Source of the DNA: Alkalicoccobacillus plakortidis
GTDB taxonomy: Bacteria; Bacillota; Bacilli; Bacillales; Bacillaceae_D
Length of the DNA stretch: 64,000 bases
Direction: 5' to 3'
NCBI RefSeq assembly: GCF_023703085.1
Contig: NZ_JAMQJY010000004.1
Location: 124,001 to 188,000, forward strand
A program made the translations under genes and the position numbers. Shown one piece after another: positions 7,858 through 16,744 of this stretch. Under the pieces are notes generated by a model. That model was given only the letters and a program-made list of their open reading frames with translations, did no database searches and was not told where the DNA came from. How positions within the stretch are numbered: position 1 is the first letter of the stretch; every line of letters starts with the position of its first letter.

Positions 7858-8493
7858 TTATCTCCATTCTACGATTGAGTCAGTATCAAGACGAACAGAA
7901 GAATATCCTTCGTCCACTGCTTTACCTATGGAAAGCAGCATAACCGGATAATAGCGCTCCTTATCCATACCAAAAGCTTCTGCAATTTGATCTTTTTCAT
8001 ACCCACCCATTGGATTCGTGTCATAGCCATAAGCACGGGCAACAAGCATTAGCTGCATTGAGATAAGGCTTGCATCTATTACGTTCATTTCTTTTAACTT
8101 TTCGTGATCCATTCCAGCGAGTAAACCAGATACAGTTTGTAGCTGTCTTTCTTTTACTTCTGCAGGCATAAATCCTTTATCAACTGCTTGAGTTAGAATC
8201 TCTTCCAAATAATCTGGGCTCTGCATGTCAGCAAATACAGCAATGACGGCTGATGACGTTTCTACTTGTGTTTTGTTGAATTTTGCAAGAGGTAATAGTG
8301 TTTCTTTTCCTTCAGGTGTATCAACAACAAGGAAACGCCAAGGTTGCAGGTTAACGGATGAAGGAGCTGTTGCTGCTTTAGTTAGGATTTCCTTCATTTC
8401 ATCGCGAGTAATCGTGACATTTTGATCATACGTGCGAATGGAGCGACGGCCTGTCATAATTTCATTAAAATCGTTCATCTTAGTTGGTTGCAT
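7858..8493 (-). CDS. ydgI: FMN-dependent nitroreductase, YdgI-like
   Basis: A 211-residue nitroreductase that probably reduces quinones or nitro compounds with NAD(P)H through bound FMN. The FMN-binding arginines sit in MTGRRSIRTYD; APSSVNLQPWRFLVVD and the C-terminal GYDTNPMGGYEKD and YYPVMLLSIGKA motifs match B. subtilis YdgI closely. It lies between a MarR-type regulator and an ABM protein in an operon with 4-5 base gaps. AGGGAGA precedes the ATG at 8493. Confidence 0.85.
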   Translation of the reverse strand: MQPTKMNDFNEIMTGRRSIRTYDQNVTITRDEMKEILTKAATAPSSVNLQPWRFLVVDTPEGKETLLPLAKFNKTQVETSSAVIAVFADMQSPDYLEEILTQAVDKGFMPAEVKERQLQTVSGLLAGMDHEKLKEMNVIDASLISMQLMLVARAYGYDTNPMGGYEKDQIAEAFGMDKERYYPVMLLSIGKAVDEGYSSVRLDTDSIVEWR

Positions 8494-8498
8494 GATTT

Positions 8499-8942
8499 TT
8501 ATATCTCCCTTTTTTGGATATTTTCTATATTATTTTGAACGTGCTGTAGCGTTTGATCTAACTGAAGGTATTCTTCTTCTGTTAAACCTTTAAATAATTG
8601 TTCAGTAAAGTATCTTCTTTCTTCACAATAGGCTTGTACTCGTGTTCGACCTGCTTCGGTCATTTTAACGAAAGTGACCCGATTATCCTCAGTGGATTTA
8701 CGTCTTGTGACCATACCCTTTTCTTCTAACTGTTTTAGATGGCGTGTCACAGCTGCATGGTCAATATTTACTTTTTGCTGTAGTTCCTTTTGACTTAATT
8801 CTTCAACGTTATAAATCGCATGGATGACTTCAAGACGGGACTGGCTTATACCTGTACACTGTTCAAACTTAGGTGTAAGGCGCTTGTTTATCTCATGTAA
8901 ACGAAGCAGAACTCGTGCTTTATTCGAATCTTGAGCAGTCAA
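8499..8942 (-). CDS. ydgJ: MarR family regulator, YdgJ-like
   Basis: A 147-residue winged-helix regulator with the MarR signature SQKELQQKVNIDHAAVTRHLKQLEEKGMVTRR and wing NRVTFVKMTEAGR. The start is taken as TTG at 8942 because GGAGGT lies seven bases upstream; an upstream in-frame start would read through that ribosome site. In B. subtilis the homologous ydgJ also neighbours ydgI. A 12-3-12 inverted repeat (8964-8990) just upstream is the likely autoregulatory operator, so the regulator probably represses the whole operon until a ligand or oxidant appears. Confidence 0.85.
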   Translation of the reverse strand: MTAQDSNKARVLLRLHEINKRLTPKFEQCTGISQSRLEVIHAIYNVEELSQKELQQKVNIDHAAVTRHLKQLEEKGMVTRRKSTEDNRVTFVKMTEAGRTRVQAYCEERRYFTEQLFKGLTEEEYLQLDQTLQHVQNNIENIQKREI

Positions 8943-8963
8943 ACTTATACACCTCCAAATTGT

Positions 8964-8990
8964 TTGATGGGTCAATCATTGACGTATCAA
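8964..8990. promoter_or_regulatory. Probable MarR operator
   Basis: Imperfect palindrome TTGATGGGTCAA / TTGACGTATCAA separated by TCA; 10 of 12 positions are symmetrical. It lies 20 bases upstream of the MarR start codon. Confidence 0.7.
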
Positions 8991-9169
8991 ATATTATTCC
9001 TTTTCTATCGATCTGTCAATACTTCTGCATCTAGAAGTGAGAAGTCACGATCAATCGCCTTTTTCTAATCCCTATTATGCTCAATTCGTGAGTGGTTTCC
9101 TTTGGTAAGCTGTGCTACTATTCTAGTAGAACATACTAATTTCAATTGTTTGGAAGGGAACCTTTATTT

Positions 9170-10342
9170 ATGTCTACAGAGTCTTTGCTTCAGTTAAGTG
9201 AAAGCGTTCTATTTATATCGTTTTTTATTTATTTAGTAGCTATTATTCCTTTGGGTTTGTCTATAAAGTCTAAGAAGAGAGTATATTCATATGCTGGAAT
9301 ATCACTAACTCTTATAGGCTTTATTCTTCAGTTGATTTATTTTGGGGCAAGGTGGTCTGTAGCTGGTCATGCTCCCGTCAGTAATTTATATGAGTTTATG
9401 ACGTTTTTTGGAATCATGCTTATTGCTGGTTTCTTGCTTATTTTCTTTATGTATCGCCAAACGATAATTGGGCTCTTTACGATACCCTTGTCATTAATTA
9501 TCTTAGGGTATGCTAGTGCCTTCTCTAGCGAAGTCTCACCATTAATTCCCGCACTTCAATCAAACTGGTTGACGATTCATGTGATGACTGTTGCCTTTGC
9601 TAGTGCTGTCCTTTCGATAGCCTTTGTAACAAGTGTTCTTTATTTATTGAAAACAAGTGTGCCAGATAAAAAGAACAAATCCAACTTTTTCTTAGAGCTT
9701 GTGATGTATGCTTTGGTTGTTGTTTGTGGGTTTATTATCTCAACAACTTTCTTTGGTATGGTAGGAGAAGAGCATGCTTTTCAGTTCCAAAACAAGGATG
9801 ATGTGACAGAAATCTATGAATATACAATGTATCCAATTACGGTTCCAAATCAATCTGAGGTCATAAATGATGGAAGTCAAACCGGGCTAGTTGAACTTCC
9901 TGTCTACATAGATTCTCATAAGGTTAATACTCTATTATGGTCATTTATTATTGGGACAATCCTGTATATCTTGATGCGACTTATAACAAGACGGAAAGTC
10001 ATTACACTTCTGAAGCCAATAACAAACAAACTCGATGCTTCATTAATGGATGAAATCTCTCACAGAACCATTGTAATTGGCTTTCCGTTGTTTGCATTAG
10101 GTGGGCTTGTGTTTGCGATGATTTGGGCACAAATGGCTTGGACACGATTTTGGGGATGGGATCCAAAGGAAGTCTGGGCGTTGATTACATTTTTGGTCTA
10201 CGCAGTTTACCTGCATCTCCGTTTAAATGATAAGTGGACACCTCAGAAAGCAGCGTGGGTTTCTATTATTGGATTTGCGACGATTATCTTTAACCAGGTA
10301 TTCGTAAACTTAGTGATTGCAGGATTACATTCATATGCATAA
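9170..10342 (+). CDS. ccsB: Cytochrome c biogenesis protein CcsB/ResC
   Basis: A 390-residue integral membrane protein of the system II cytochrome c maturation pathway, which delivers haem to apocytochromes on the outer face of the membrane. The tryptophan-rich haem-handling motif is seen as FWGWDPKEVWALITFLVYA near the C terminus, flanked by conserved histidines (HAPVSNLYEFM, HVMTVAFAS, YLHLRLND). Length equals B. subtilis ResC. ATG 9170 with GGAAGGGAA upstream is preferred over an in-frame TTG at 9146. No resA or resB lies beside it, so it is either a second copy or separated from its partner ResB. Confidence 0.85.
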   Translation: MSTESLLQLSESVLFISFFIYLVAIIPLGLSIKSKKRVYSYAGISLTLIGFILQLIYFGARWSVAGHAPVSNLYEFMTFFGIMLIAGFLLIFFMYRQTIIGLFTIPLSLIILGYASAFSSEVSPLIPALQSNWLTIHVMTVAFASAVLSIAFVTSVLYLLKTSVPDKKNKSNFFLELVMYALVVVCGFIISTTFFGMVGEEHAFQFQNKDDVTEIYEYTMYPITVPNQSEVINDGSQTGLVELPVYIDSHKVNTLLWSFIIGTILYILMRLITRRKVITLLKPITNKLDASLMDEISHRTIVIGFPLFALGGLVFAMIWAQMAWTRFWGWDPKEVWALITFLVYAVYLHLRLNDKWTPQKAAWVSIIGFATIIFNQVFVNLVIAGLHSYA

Positions 10343-10363
10343 CTAGTTGAAGAGTTAAACGTG

Positions 10364-10401
10364 GAATCCGTACCGCTATACATAGTGGTACGGATTTTTT
10401 T
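10364..10401 (+). terminator. Terminator after ccsB
   Basis: Thirteen-base stem AATCCGTACCGCT / AGTGGTACGGATT (one wobble pair) followed by a T-run. Confidence 0.9.
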
Positions 10402-10438
10402 GAATAGAGCAATGAATTAGCCCTTTTTTAGTCTCGAT

Positions 10439-11355
10439 CTATTGCTCATATAATATTTTTCCGCATTGTGCTGTGTTATAGCCGCCCAATGCTTTGATCT
10501 CTTGCTTGAACTCAGGTGAGTTGAGGATGGTAAGAGTTTGGTCAATAAAAGCTTGATTTGTTTTTGTTTTTAAAAGAACTAAATCATATTGCTCTTCTAT
10601 TAATGGAATAAAATCCGTATCAACAATTTTTGCTGCCTTCTCAATGCCTACTCCAACATCAGCTTTTCCCTGTTTAACAGTGCTTGCTACATTTAGATGA
10701 CTGGTTTCTTCATGTTGATATCCGAGAAGCGTACCGGGGTTAATCCCATGAATCTTTAATTGTTCATCCAATAGCACACGCGCCCCAGAACCCTTTTCGC
10801 GGTTCGCGAGAATTAAATCCTTTTTTTGGAGGTCACTCCATTTTGTAAGTTGCATTGGATTGTTTGTCTGTACATAGAAACCAAGCTTTTCCTGACGAGA
10901 AGATTCACTACTAGATAAGATCTACCTGTTAAAATACGATTTACAAAAGGTAGATTATACGCGCCCGTCTCTCCATCAAATAGGTGGACACTGACAATAT
11001 CGCCCTTGCCTTGGTACATGGATATTAAACTATTTAGGCTTCCTTGATAAGAGCGGAGTGCTTGTACATCTGTGCTTCGCTCAAGATGTGTGCCTAACAG
11101 ATCTAGACTCATATCCTGGCCACTAATGACGATTGAGCTTTTGGAGCTAGCAGAACTTTCAGGAACGGTTGATGGTGAAGAGGAAATCATTTTATTTTGA
11201 TTCTTATATGTGTTCAGGTCCCGAGCGTCTATCCGCATTTGTTTACCAACTCGATAGGCGGGAAGTGTGCCTTTTTTTATAAGGTCGTAAACTGTCAGCT
11301 TGGAGACTTTGAGTAATTTGGCGATTTCGTCTGTTGTGTAAGATCCTTCATTCAT
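10439..11355 (-). CDS. yvgK: YvgK-like HTH/periplasmic-binding-fold regulator, frame broken
   Basis: The N-terminal 50 residues form an excisionase-type helix-turn-helix (YTTDEIAKLLKVSKLTVYDL...GTLPAYRVGKQMRID). A Ser-rich linker follows, then a molybdate-binding-protein-like domain (VSVHLFDGETGAYNLPFVNRIL ... GFYVQTNNPMQLTKW ... NREKGSGARVLLDEQL). The frame changes near 10880-10935. One missing base, or two extra bases including an A in CCAAGC at 10890-10895, would restore it. In B. subtilis yvgK is likewise beside modA-modB (yvgL-yvgM). It is divergent from modA here and probably senses molybdate to control it. Confidence 0.75.
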
Positions 11356-11424
11356 CTGTATGACCTCACTTTCTCTTATTTCTATTCTATCAAACTTATA
11401 AAGGAAGAGAAGTACACATCCTAA

Positions 11425-11461
11425 TTATAACTAAATATATGTACTTATAACTACTTATAAC
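11425..11461. promoter_or_regulatory. Phased TTATAAC direct repeats between yvgK and modA
   Basis: TTATAAC occurs at 11425, 11445 and 11455, that is 20 and 10 bases apart and therefore on one face of the helix, in the divergent intergenic region. A likely operator for the HTH regulator, with -10-like AT-rich sequence next to it. Confidence 0.45.
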
Positions 11462-11506
11462 ATATAATAAATAGAAAATTGGGAAACTAAGACGGATGTG
11501 GTACAT

Positions 11507-12267
11507 ATGAAAAAATGGGTTGGACTGAGTTTTGTAATATCAATCGTATTAACTGGCTGTGGATCTGCTAGTTCTTCAACTGAAGAAATCCATGTAATGG
11601 CTGCGGCAAGTCTCACGGATGCGTTAGGAGAGATTCAAGAACTCTATGAAAAAGAAGAGAATGTGAAGTTGGTTATTAATTATGGGTCTTCAGGAAAATT
11701 ACGAGAGCAGATTACACAAGGAGCACCAAGCTGATCTTTTTCTTTCAGCTTCGATCGCTGATATGAATGATCTAGAAGAAGAAGGAGATGTCAATAAATC
11801 GGTTAACCTCTTAATGAATCAACTCGTTTTCATTTCAACACCGGAAGCGGCAGATACACTTCGTGAGTGGAGTGATTTAGTCAATGAAGAGATTCAAGGG
11901 ATTGCGATGGGGCAGCCTGAAAGTGTGCCAAGCAGGAAGGTATTCATTACAAGCATTAGAATCTTTAGAGATGTGGGACGAAGTAAAGGACAATGTCGTC
12001 TACGGTTCTGATGTTCGTCAGGTTCTTACTTATGTAGAAACGGGCAACACAGATGTAGGACTTGTTTATCAAACAGATGCCCTTTCTTCTAATGAAATTG
12101 AGATTATTGACTCTGCGCCTGAGGGGTCTCATGATCCCATTCACTACCCAATTGCATTACTAGAAGCGGCATCTGATAACATGGCAGCAAATCAATTTTA
12201 TCAATATTTGCAAACGGAAGAGCCTGTAGGAATTTTCGAATCATATGGGTTTGATCAAGGTAAATAG
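11507..12267 (+). CDS. modA: Molybdate ABC transporter substrate-binding lipoprotein ModA, two frame breaks
   Basis: Starts MKKWVGLSFVIS with a lipobox LTGC, then the ModA hallmark HVMAAASLTDALGEI. The protein continues (INYGSSGKLREQITQGA, DLFLSASIADM, VGLVYQTDAL) only if one A is removed from CCAAGC at 11726-11731 and another from CCAAGC at 11929-11934. The repaired length is 252 residues, normal for the family. It binds molybdate outside the membrane and passes it to ModB. Both lesions lie in the same hexamer; see the frameshift finding. Confidence 0.8.
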
Positions 12268-12269
12268 GG

Positions 12270-12926
12270 ATGGGGACAGAATTTTGGACGCCAATTCTCG
12301 TGTCACTAAGAGTGGTTGCTTTAGCCAGTATTTTATCCTTTATCCTTGCTGTGTTAGCAGCGTGGTTTTTAAAGAAAAAGAGCTTCAAAGGAAAAGTGTT
12401 TGTCGAAACAATTCTCATGCTGCCTTTGGTGCTGCCTCCAACGGTTATTGGTTTTGGTTTGCTTGTCATCTTTGGGAGAAGGAGTTTTGTAGGTCAATGG
12501 TTTGAGCTGTTATTTAATCAGACCATTGTGTTCTCTTACATAGCAGCAGTGATTGCAGCAACAGTTGTTGCCTTCCCATTAATCTATCAAATGCTAATGA
12601 ATGGCTTTGAATCAGTAGATGATGATCTTGAAGCAGCAGCAAGGCAGATGGGAGCAAGCGAGTGGAAGGTCTTTTATCATGTTACAGTGCCTTTAACTTG
12701 GCGATCCTTAGTATCTGGTTATATGTTAGGGTTTGCTCGTGCACTTGGAGAATTTGGGGCAACCATGATGTTTGCTGGTAGTATCGCAGGTCTAACCAGA
12801 ACAATCCCAACAAGCATCTATATAGCAGTCGAGTCAGGAAATACAGCGATGGCGTATTATTGGGTAATCTCGATTGTGATCTTCGCATTTGGTCTACTTT
12901 CAGTTGTACAAAGACTCAAAAAATAG
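12270..12926 (+). CDS. modB: Molybdate ABC transporter permease ModB
   Basis: A 218-residue permease with five or six membrane segments and the EAA loop LEAAARQMGASEWKVFYHVTVPLTW that docks the ATPase; ALGEFGATMMFAGSI is typical of ModB. It begins 2 bases after the modA stop. No modC ATPase gene is present in the window, as in the B. subtilis yvgLM locus, so an ATPase must come from elsewhere. Confidence 0.9.
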   Translation: MGTEFWTPILVSLRVVALASILSFILAVLAAWFLKKKSFKGKVFVETILMLPLVLPPTVIGFGLLVIFGRRSFVGQWFELLFNQTIVFSYIAAVIAATVVAFPLIYQMLMNGFESVDDDLEAAARQMGASEWKVFYHVTVPLTWRSLVSGYMLGFARALGEFGATMMFAGSIAGLTRTIPTSIYIAVESGNTAMAYYWVISIVIFAFGLLSVVQRLKK

Positions 12927-13011
12927 ATGATCACTCATTTAAAGCGTACTAACGGAGCTACGTGACGTTTGGTCCTCTGCTATTAGGGTAAACAAACCTT
13001 TATAAGATCGT

Positions 13012-13034
13012 CCCACTTATAATAGGTGGGTTTA
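13012..13034 (+). terminator. Possible weak terminator after modB
   Basis: Short stem CCCAC / GTGGG with a 9-base loop, followed by TTTAT. The stem is only five base pairs. Confidence 0.35.
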
Positions 13035-13114
13035 TCCATTGCCAATCACTAATTAATGTTACAGTTAAGGGCAGTGGTTCATTAACCAAAGTATGTTTTA
13101 GGGGTTTTTAAAAA

Positions 13115-13936
13115 ATGCAGGGATCCAGAGAAAATTTTCAATCGATTAAAGATGCAATCTTAACGAGAAAAGAAGATTTGATTAATATGCCTCCTGCTCA
13201 CTCTATTGTTAGTGACAATACCCTAACGATGCAGTTATCTCCATGGAGAAAGAAATTAATTGAAGTGTACGCAAATTCAATGACAACTGGTCCCAAGATA
13301 TCTGAGAGTGATATTGAAGAGTGGGGCACAGAAGTTTCAGGATTATTGGTAAATTTACAGTTTCCATTAGATGTTGGGTTAAACGAGATCTCTTATTATC
13401 GTAACAGTATAGGTGAAATTGTTAGAGACGAAGCAATTCGTCAAGAGCTAACACTAACAGAGTTTTATTCAATTATCTCTGAATTTGATACTGTGGTAGA
13501 TCATGCGATTCAAATTGTTAGTCGTTCTTATATGGAAGAATTTCATCGAACAATTGAGACAGCAAAGTATGCCATTGATGAGTTATCGGTCCCAGTAGTG
13601 CAGTTAACAAAGGATACTGGTGTGATTCCAATTATAGGAGAAATCGATACAAATCGAGCTCGATATCTTATGTTAAATGCGCTTGATCAAGGTGCAGAAA
13701 TGGGACTAGATCGACTTATTTTAGATCTATCAGGTGTCAGCGTGGTGGACACAATGGTTGCTGGTCAAATTTTCAAAGTCATGGATTCGCTACGCCTTAT
13801 TGGAATCGATTGTGTTCTTAGTGGTGTCCGACCAGAAGTGGCTCAAACGATGGTGAACTTAGGCATTAAGGTTGAAGGTAAGGTCTATTCAAGCTTACGT
13901 AAAGCGATTGAAGATAAGGCAATTGTTGCGAAATAA
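13115..13936 (+). CDS. RsbR-family stressosome co-antagonist
   Basis: A 273-residue protein: an N-terminal helical, non-haem globin-like sensor (residues ~1-150) and a C-terminal STAS domain (~160-270) with the phosphorylatable Ser/Thr region LILDLSGVSVVDTMVAGQI. This is the architecture of RsbRA-RD proteins, which with RsbS form the stressosome and gate sigma-B activation through RsbT. No rsbS, rsbT or sigB is adjacent, so it is a stand-alone paralogue. TAGGGG lies before the ATG and a strong terminator follows. Confidence 0.85.
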   Translation: MQGSRENFQSIKDAILTRKEDLINMPPAHSIVSDNTLTMQLSPWRKKLIEVYANSMTTGPKISESDIEEWGTEVSGLLVNLQFPLDVGLNEISYYRNSIGEIVRDEAIRQELTLTEFYSIISEFDTVVDHAIQIVSRSYMEEFHRTIETAKYAIDELSVPVVQLTKDTGVIPIIGEIDTNRARYLMLNALDQGAEMGLDRLILDLSGVSVVDTMVAGQIFKVMDSLRLIGIDCVLSGVRPEVAQTMVNLGIKVEGKVYSSLRKAIEDKAIVAK

Positions 13937-13942
13937 AAAGAG

Positions 13943-13974
13943 TGAACACAGTGTTTCTCCACTGTGTTTTTTTA
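13943..13974 (+). terminator. Terminator after rsbR-like gene
   Basis: Nine-base perfect stem AACACAGTG / CACTGTGTT with a 6-base loop and a T-run. Confidence 0.9.
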
Positions 13975-13991
13975 TATGGCTGAAGGATGTG

Positions 13992-14029
13992 TTGACAATT
14001 TATTTAGTTGTAACTATAATGGTTACAAC
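13992..14029 (+). promoter_or_regulatory. Consensus promoter with embedded Rrf2 operator
   Basis: TTGACA (13992-13997), 17-base spacer, TATAAT (14015-14020). The -10 sits in the 7-base spacer of a perfect inverted repeat GTTGTAAC-N7-GTTACAAC (14007-14029), so a bound dimer would block the polymerase. The same 8-7-8 arrangement recurs upstream of the next gene. Confidence 0.8.
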
Positions 14030-14043
14030 AAGAGGTGATTGAT

Positions 14044-14472
14044 ATGAAAATTAGTTCAAGATTTTCTGTTGCCGTTCATATTGGTACACTACTAGCATTC
14101 AACAACTCTTCTAGGATTACTTCAGATTGGATTGCAGGTAGTGTGAATACCAATCCAGTTGTGATTCGACGTATTCTCTCACAACTTAAAAAAGCTGATA
14201 TAGTAGATGTGAAAAGTGGCGCTTGGGGAGCAACCTTAAAGAAAGCACCTGAGGATATTCGTTTGCTTGATTTTTATCAAGCCGTACAATCTGTTCCTGA
14301 TGATGGATTATTTCATATCCATGAAAATCCAAATCCAGATTGTCACGTTGGGGCAAATATTCAAGGGATTCTTGATTTGCTGCTCACTAAAGCTCAATCA
14401 GCCATGGAGAATGTATTAGCCGAAATGACGTTGCAGGATGTATTGACGAGTTTTCCGGAAAAAATCAAATGA
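14044..14472 (+). CDS. ywnA: Rrf2 family regulator, YwnA-like
   Basis: A 142-residue Rrf2-type winged helix starting MKISSRFSVAVHIGTLLAF at the ATG at 14044 (AGAGGTGAT upstream). The recognition region reads TSDWIAGSVNTNPVVIRRILSQLKKADIV. It has no three-cysteine cluster; single Cys in PNPDCHVGANI. In B. subtilis YwnA precedes ywnB, as here. It probably represses both its own promoter and that of ywnB through the two matching palindromes. Confidence 0.8.
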   Translation: MKISSRFSVAVHIGTLLAFNNSSRITSDWIAGSVNTNPVVIRRILSQLKKADIVDVKSGAWGATLKKAPEDIRLLDFYQAVQSVPDDGLFHIHENPNPDCHVGANIQGILDLLLTKAQSAMENVLAEMTLQDVLTSFPEKIK

Positions 14473-14494
14473 GATTTTTTCTTTTTTTACCCCT

Positions 14495-14517
14495 TGTGTA
14501 ACCAAGGTAGTTACAAC
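14495..14517 (+). promoter_or_regulatory. Second Rrf2 operator, before ywnB
   Basis: TGTGTAAC-N7-GTTACAAC repeats the 8-7-8 geometry of the site at 14007, with the right half identical and the left half matching at 6 of 8 positions. Confidence 0.65.
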
Positions 14518-14537
14518 TAAAATAGGAGTGATATAGA

Positions 14538-15179
14538 ATGAAAGTAGCAGTAATTGGAGCAACAGGTAAAGCAGGAAATCTTATTGTAGAGGAATTAAAA
14601 GAACGTGGTCACGAGGTAACGGCAATTATTCGTAATGCAAAAAAACTTAATATAACAGGTGTACATGTACTTGAAAAGGATGCATTTGAACTAGATGCTA
14701 CTGATATAAAACCATTTGAAGCAGTTGTAAATGCGTTAGGGTTCCCACCTGATCAATCTGATAAGCATGTAACATTCGGACGTCATCTCATTGATCTTTT
14801 TAGTGAAGTGAAAAGCACACGTTTGTTAGTTGTGGGTGGGGCTGGTAGTTTGTATGTTGACAAAGAGCACACCACACAATTAATTGACACACCTGAATTT
14901 CCAGATGCTTATAAACCAATTGCAGCAGGTCAAGGGACTAACTTAGCTGATCTGAGAGAAGTTTCAGCATTCGATTGGACATTTGTGAGTCCGGCAGCTG
15001 ATTTTCGTGCGGATGGTTCTCGTACAGGTACTTATACAAAAGGCGCAGAGGAATTCTTCTTTAATAAAGCTGGTAACAGCTACATTAGTTATGCAGATTA
15101 TGCCGTTGCGATGGCTGATGAAGTTGAGAATGCATCTGTGCTTAAAGGTCGTTTTGCTGTAGTCGGAGAAGAATCATAA
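14538..15179 (+). CDS. ywnB: NAD(P)-dependent epimerase/reductase, YwnB-like
   Basis: A 213-residue short-chain, Rossmann-fold protein of the atypical SDR/NmrA-like type. The dinucleotide loop is MKVAVIGATGKAGNLIVEEL, and TRLLVVGGAGSL and FDWTFVSPAADF are typical of the family. It follows the Rrf2 gene and has its own matching operator, implying derepression by the same signal. The substrate is unknown. Confidence 0.8.
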   Translation: MKVAVIGATGKAGNLIVEELKERGHEVTAIIRNAKKLNITGVHVLEKDAFELDATDIKPFEAVVNALGFPPDQSDKHVTFGRHLIDLFSEVKSTRLLVVGGAGSLYVDKEHTTQLIDTPEFPDAYKPIAAGQGTNLADLREVSAFDWTFVSPAADFRADGSRTGTYTKGAEEFFFNKAGNSYISYADYAVAMADEVENASVLKGRFAVVGEES

Positions 15180-15188
15180 GAATGAAAA

Positions 15189-15220
15189 AGAAGCCTTGAT
15201 TTTGTGAGGCTTCTTTTTTG
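15189..15220 (+). terminator. Terminator after ywnB
   Basis: Stem GAAGCCT / AGGCTTC followed by a T-run. Confidence 0.85.
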
Positions 15221-15269
15221 TTTCTAATTGGGATATGGTAAGGTAAAAGAAAGTCTAGGAGGGTATGAT

Positions 15270-15602
15270 ATGGCTATAGGACAGTTAGAGAAATTATATC
15301 TTCTAAAATTAGTTGAAAATCAAGAAACATACACAAACTTTATAGTAAGCGAGATGAATGATCACGTTTTAAGAATTGCGGTAATGAATGGCGAGTTTCA
15401 TTGGCATAAGCATGATGATTGTGATGAAATGTTCTATGTTTTAGAGGGTGAATTATTTATCGATCTTGAAGAAAACGAAACAGTGTCTCTTAAAGTAGGG
15501 GATATGTTCACGGTTCCAGCAGGTGTTATGCATCGAACGAGATCTAATCAACGAACAGTCAATCTTTGTTTTGAGAAAAAAGAAAATGATATAAATGGAT
15601 AA
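15270..15602 (+). CDS. Small cupin-domain protein
   Basis: A 110-residue single-domain cupin from the ATG at 15270, which has AGGAGGG at ideal spacing. Metal ligands are visible in FHWHKHDDCDEMFYVLEGE (motif 1) and in VGDMFTVPAGVMHRT (motif 2). Such proteins are isomerases, dioxygenases or sugar-binding modules; the substrate cannot be read from the sequence. It is monocistronic and convergent with mgtE. Confidence 0.75.
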   Translation: MAIGQLEKLYLLKLVENQETYTNFIVSEMNDHVLRIAVMNGEFHWHKHDDCDEMFYVLEGELFIDLEENETVSLKVGDMFTVPAGVMHRTRSNQRTVNLCFEKKENDING

Positions 15603-15617
15603 GAAATAGTTATCTTT

Positions 15618-16603
15618 CTACAAATATGCTAATAGGGACGTTGCAATGTGAAAATAAATAAACAAACTTACGATGTCGCCAATCGCAGTTACAAAGGGAC
15701 CTGATGCTATTGCGGGGTCTAGCTTACACTTGTTAATGATTAATGGCGTGGCAGCTCCGACTAGACAAGTAATAGACAAGGACAAACATATAGATATGCC
15801 TACAATAACGCCGAGCAACCAATTCCCCTGTAAAAAAGGTGAAACTGTAATAATTAGCGCAATCACGAGACCGCAAAGTAGACCTGTAAGTATGCCAGTA
15901 CCGAGTTGTTTTTTTAATAAATGAAAGACACTTCCCCTATCAATTGATCCAAGTGTTAGTCCTCTAACCACTACAGCTAAGGACTGTGTGCCAATATTAC
16001 CTGCTGACCCCATAATCATTGGAATAAAGGTTGCAAGAATGACAACAGATTCTAATGTTTGTTCAAAATGTTGAATGACTCCACCCGTTAACAAACCTAA
16101 AAGCATTAAAAGTATTAACCATGGTGCTCTTTTTTTGCAGCCATAAATGGGGAAAGTGTTAGGTCCGTCGCTCCCCTCACAGCTGCTAGTTCTCCAATAT
16201 CTTCCGTTGTTTCCTCTTCCATAACATCTATGACATCATCAACTGTAATAATTCCGATTAACTGAGCTTGATCATTGATGACAGGTAAGGCTAATAAATC
16301 ATGCCTCTTAATGAGTTCTGCAACAATTTCTTGATCCTCGCCACTCCGAACGAAATGGATTGAGGGACTCATCATTTCTGTAACGACAATATGAGCATCT
16401 GAAATAATGAGCTGCCTTAACGACAATACACCTGCGAGCTTTTGCTGGTCATCTGTCACATACAAATAGTAAATCGTTTCAGCATCAGGTCTTTTCTTTT
16501 TTAACAAACTAATTACGTCTCCTACTGTGAATGAGGATGGGATGGAGAGATATTCATCTGTCATCAAAGAGCCTGCTGTTTGATCCTTATTTAATTCATT
16601 CAT
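15618..16603 (-). CDS. mgtE: Short MgtE magnesium transporter, frame broken in an A-run
   Basis: Residues ~10-130 are a pair of CBS domains (DAETIYYLYVTDDQQKLAGV, IIGIITVDDVIDVMEEE) and the C-terminal half is the five-helix pore domain (GNIGTQSLAVVVRGL, DPAIASGPFVTAIGDIVS). The frame breaks between them: PFMAAKK continues as RAPWLILLMLLG if the seven-A run (minus strand, near 16133) had eight. The repaired protein is about 328 residues; the usual N-terminal MgtE_N domain is missing. The first residues, NELNKDQ, are the remnant of that domain joined directly to TAGSLMTDEY. An M-box riboswitch controls it. Confidence 0.85.
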
Positions 16604-16635
16604 CTGGTTTTCCTCCTTTTTACAGATCTAAGGAA

Positions 16636-16672
16636 ACAGAAAAGAGGCATCTTCAACGAATGAAGACACCTC
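16636..16672 (-). terminator. Riboswitch-controlled terminator in the mgtE leader
   Basis: On the minus strand GAGGTGTCTTCA-TTCG-TGAAGATGCCTC, a 12-base stem with wobble pairs, then TTTT, between the M-box aptamer and the mgtE ribosome site (AAGGAGG). This is the expected off-switch at high magnesium. Confidence 0.8.
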
Positions 16673-16744
16673 CAGAAAAAACGTATAGAAAAATCATGTA
16701 CCTACATAGATAGACTATCATTTAAACGTTTATAGACCTCATTC

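Noticed and set aside
9115..9129. Palindrome CTACTA-TTC-TAGTAG upstream of ccsB as an operator
   Set aside because: Short, AT-rich and single; no matching regulator or second copy was found, so it was not listed as a feature.
10890..10895. Counting the yvgK break as another CCAGC lesion
   Set aside because: CCAAGC is present, but restoring the frame by that change alone does not work; either a single missing base or two insertions is needed, so it was left out of the count.
12104..12469. Minus-strand frame of 121 codons opposite modA/modB
   Set aside because: Antisense shadow of well-supported plus-strand genes, with no promoter or ribosome site.
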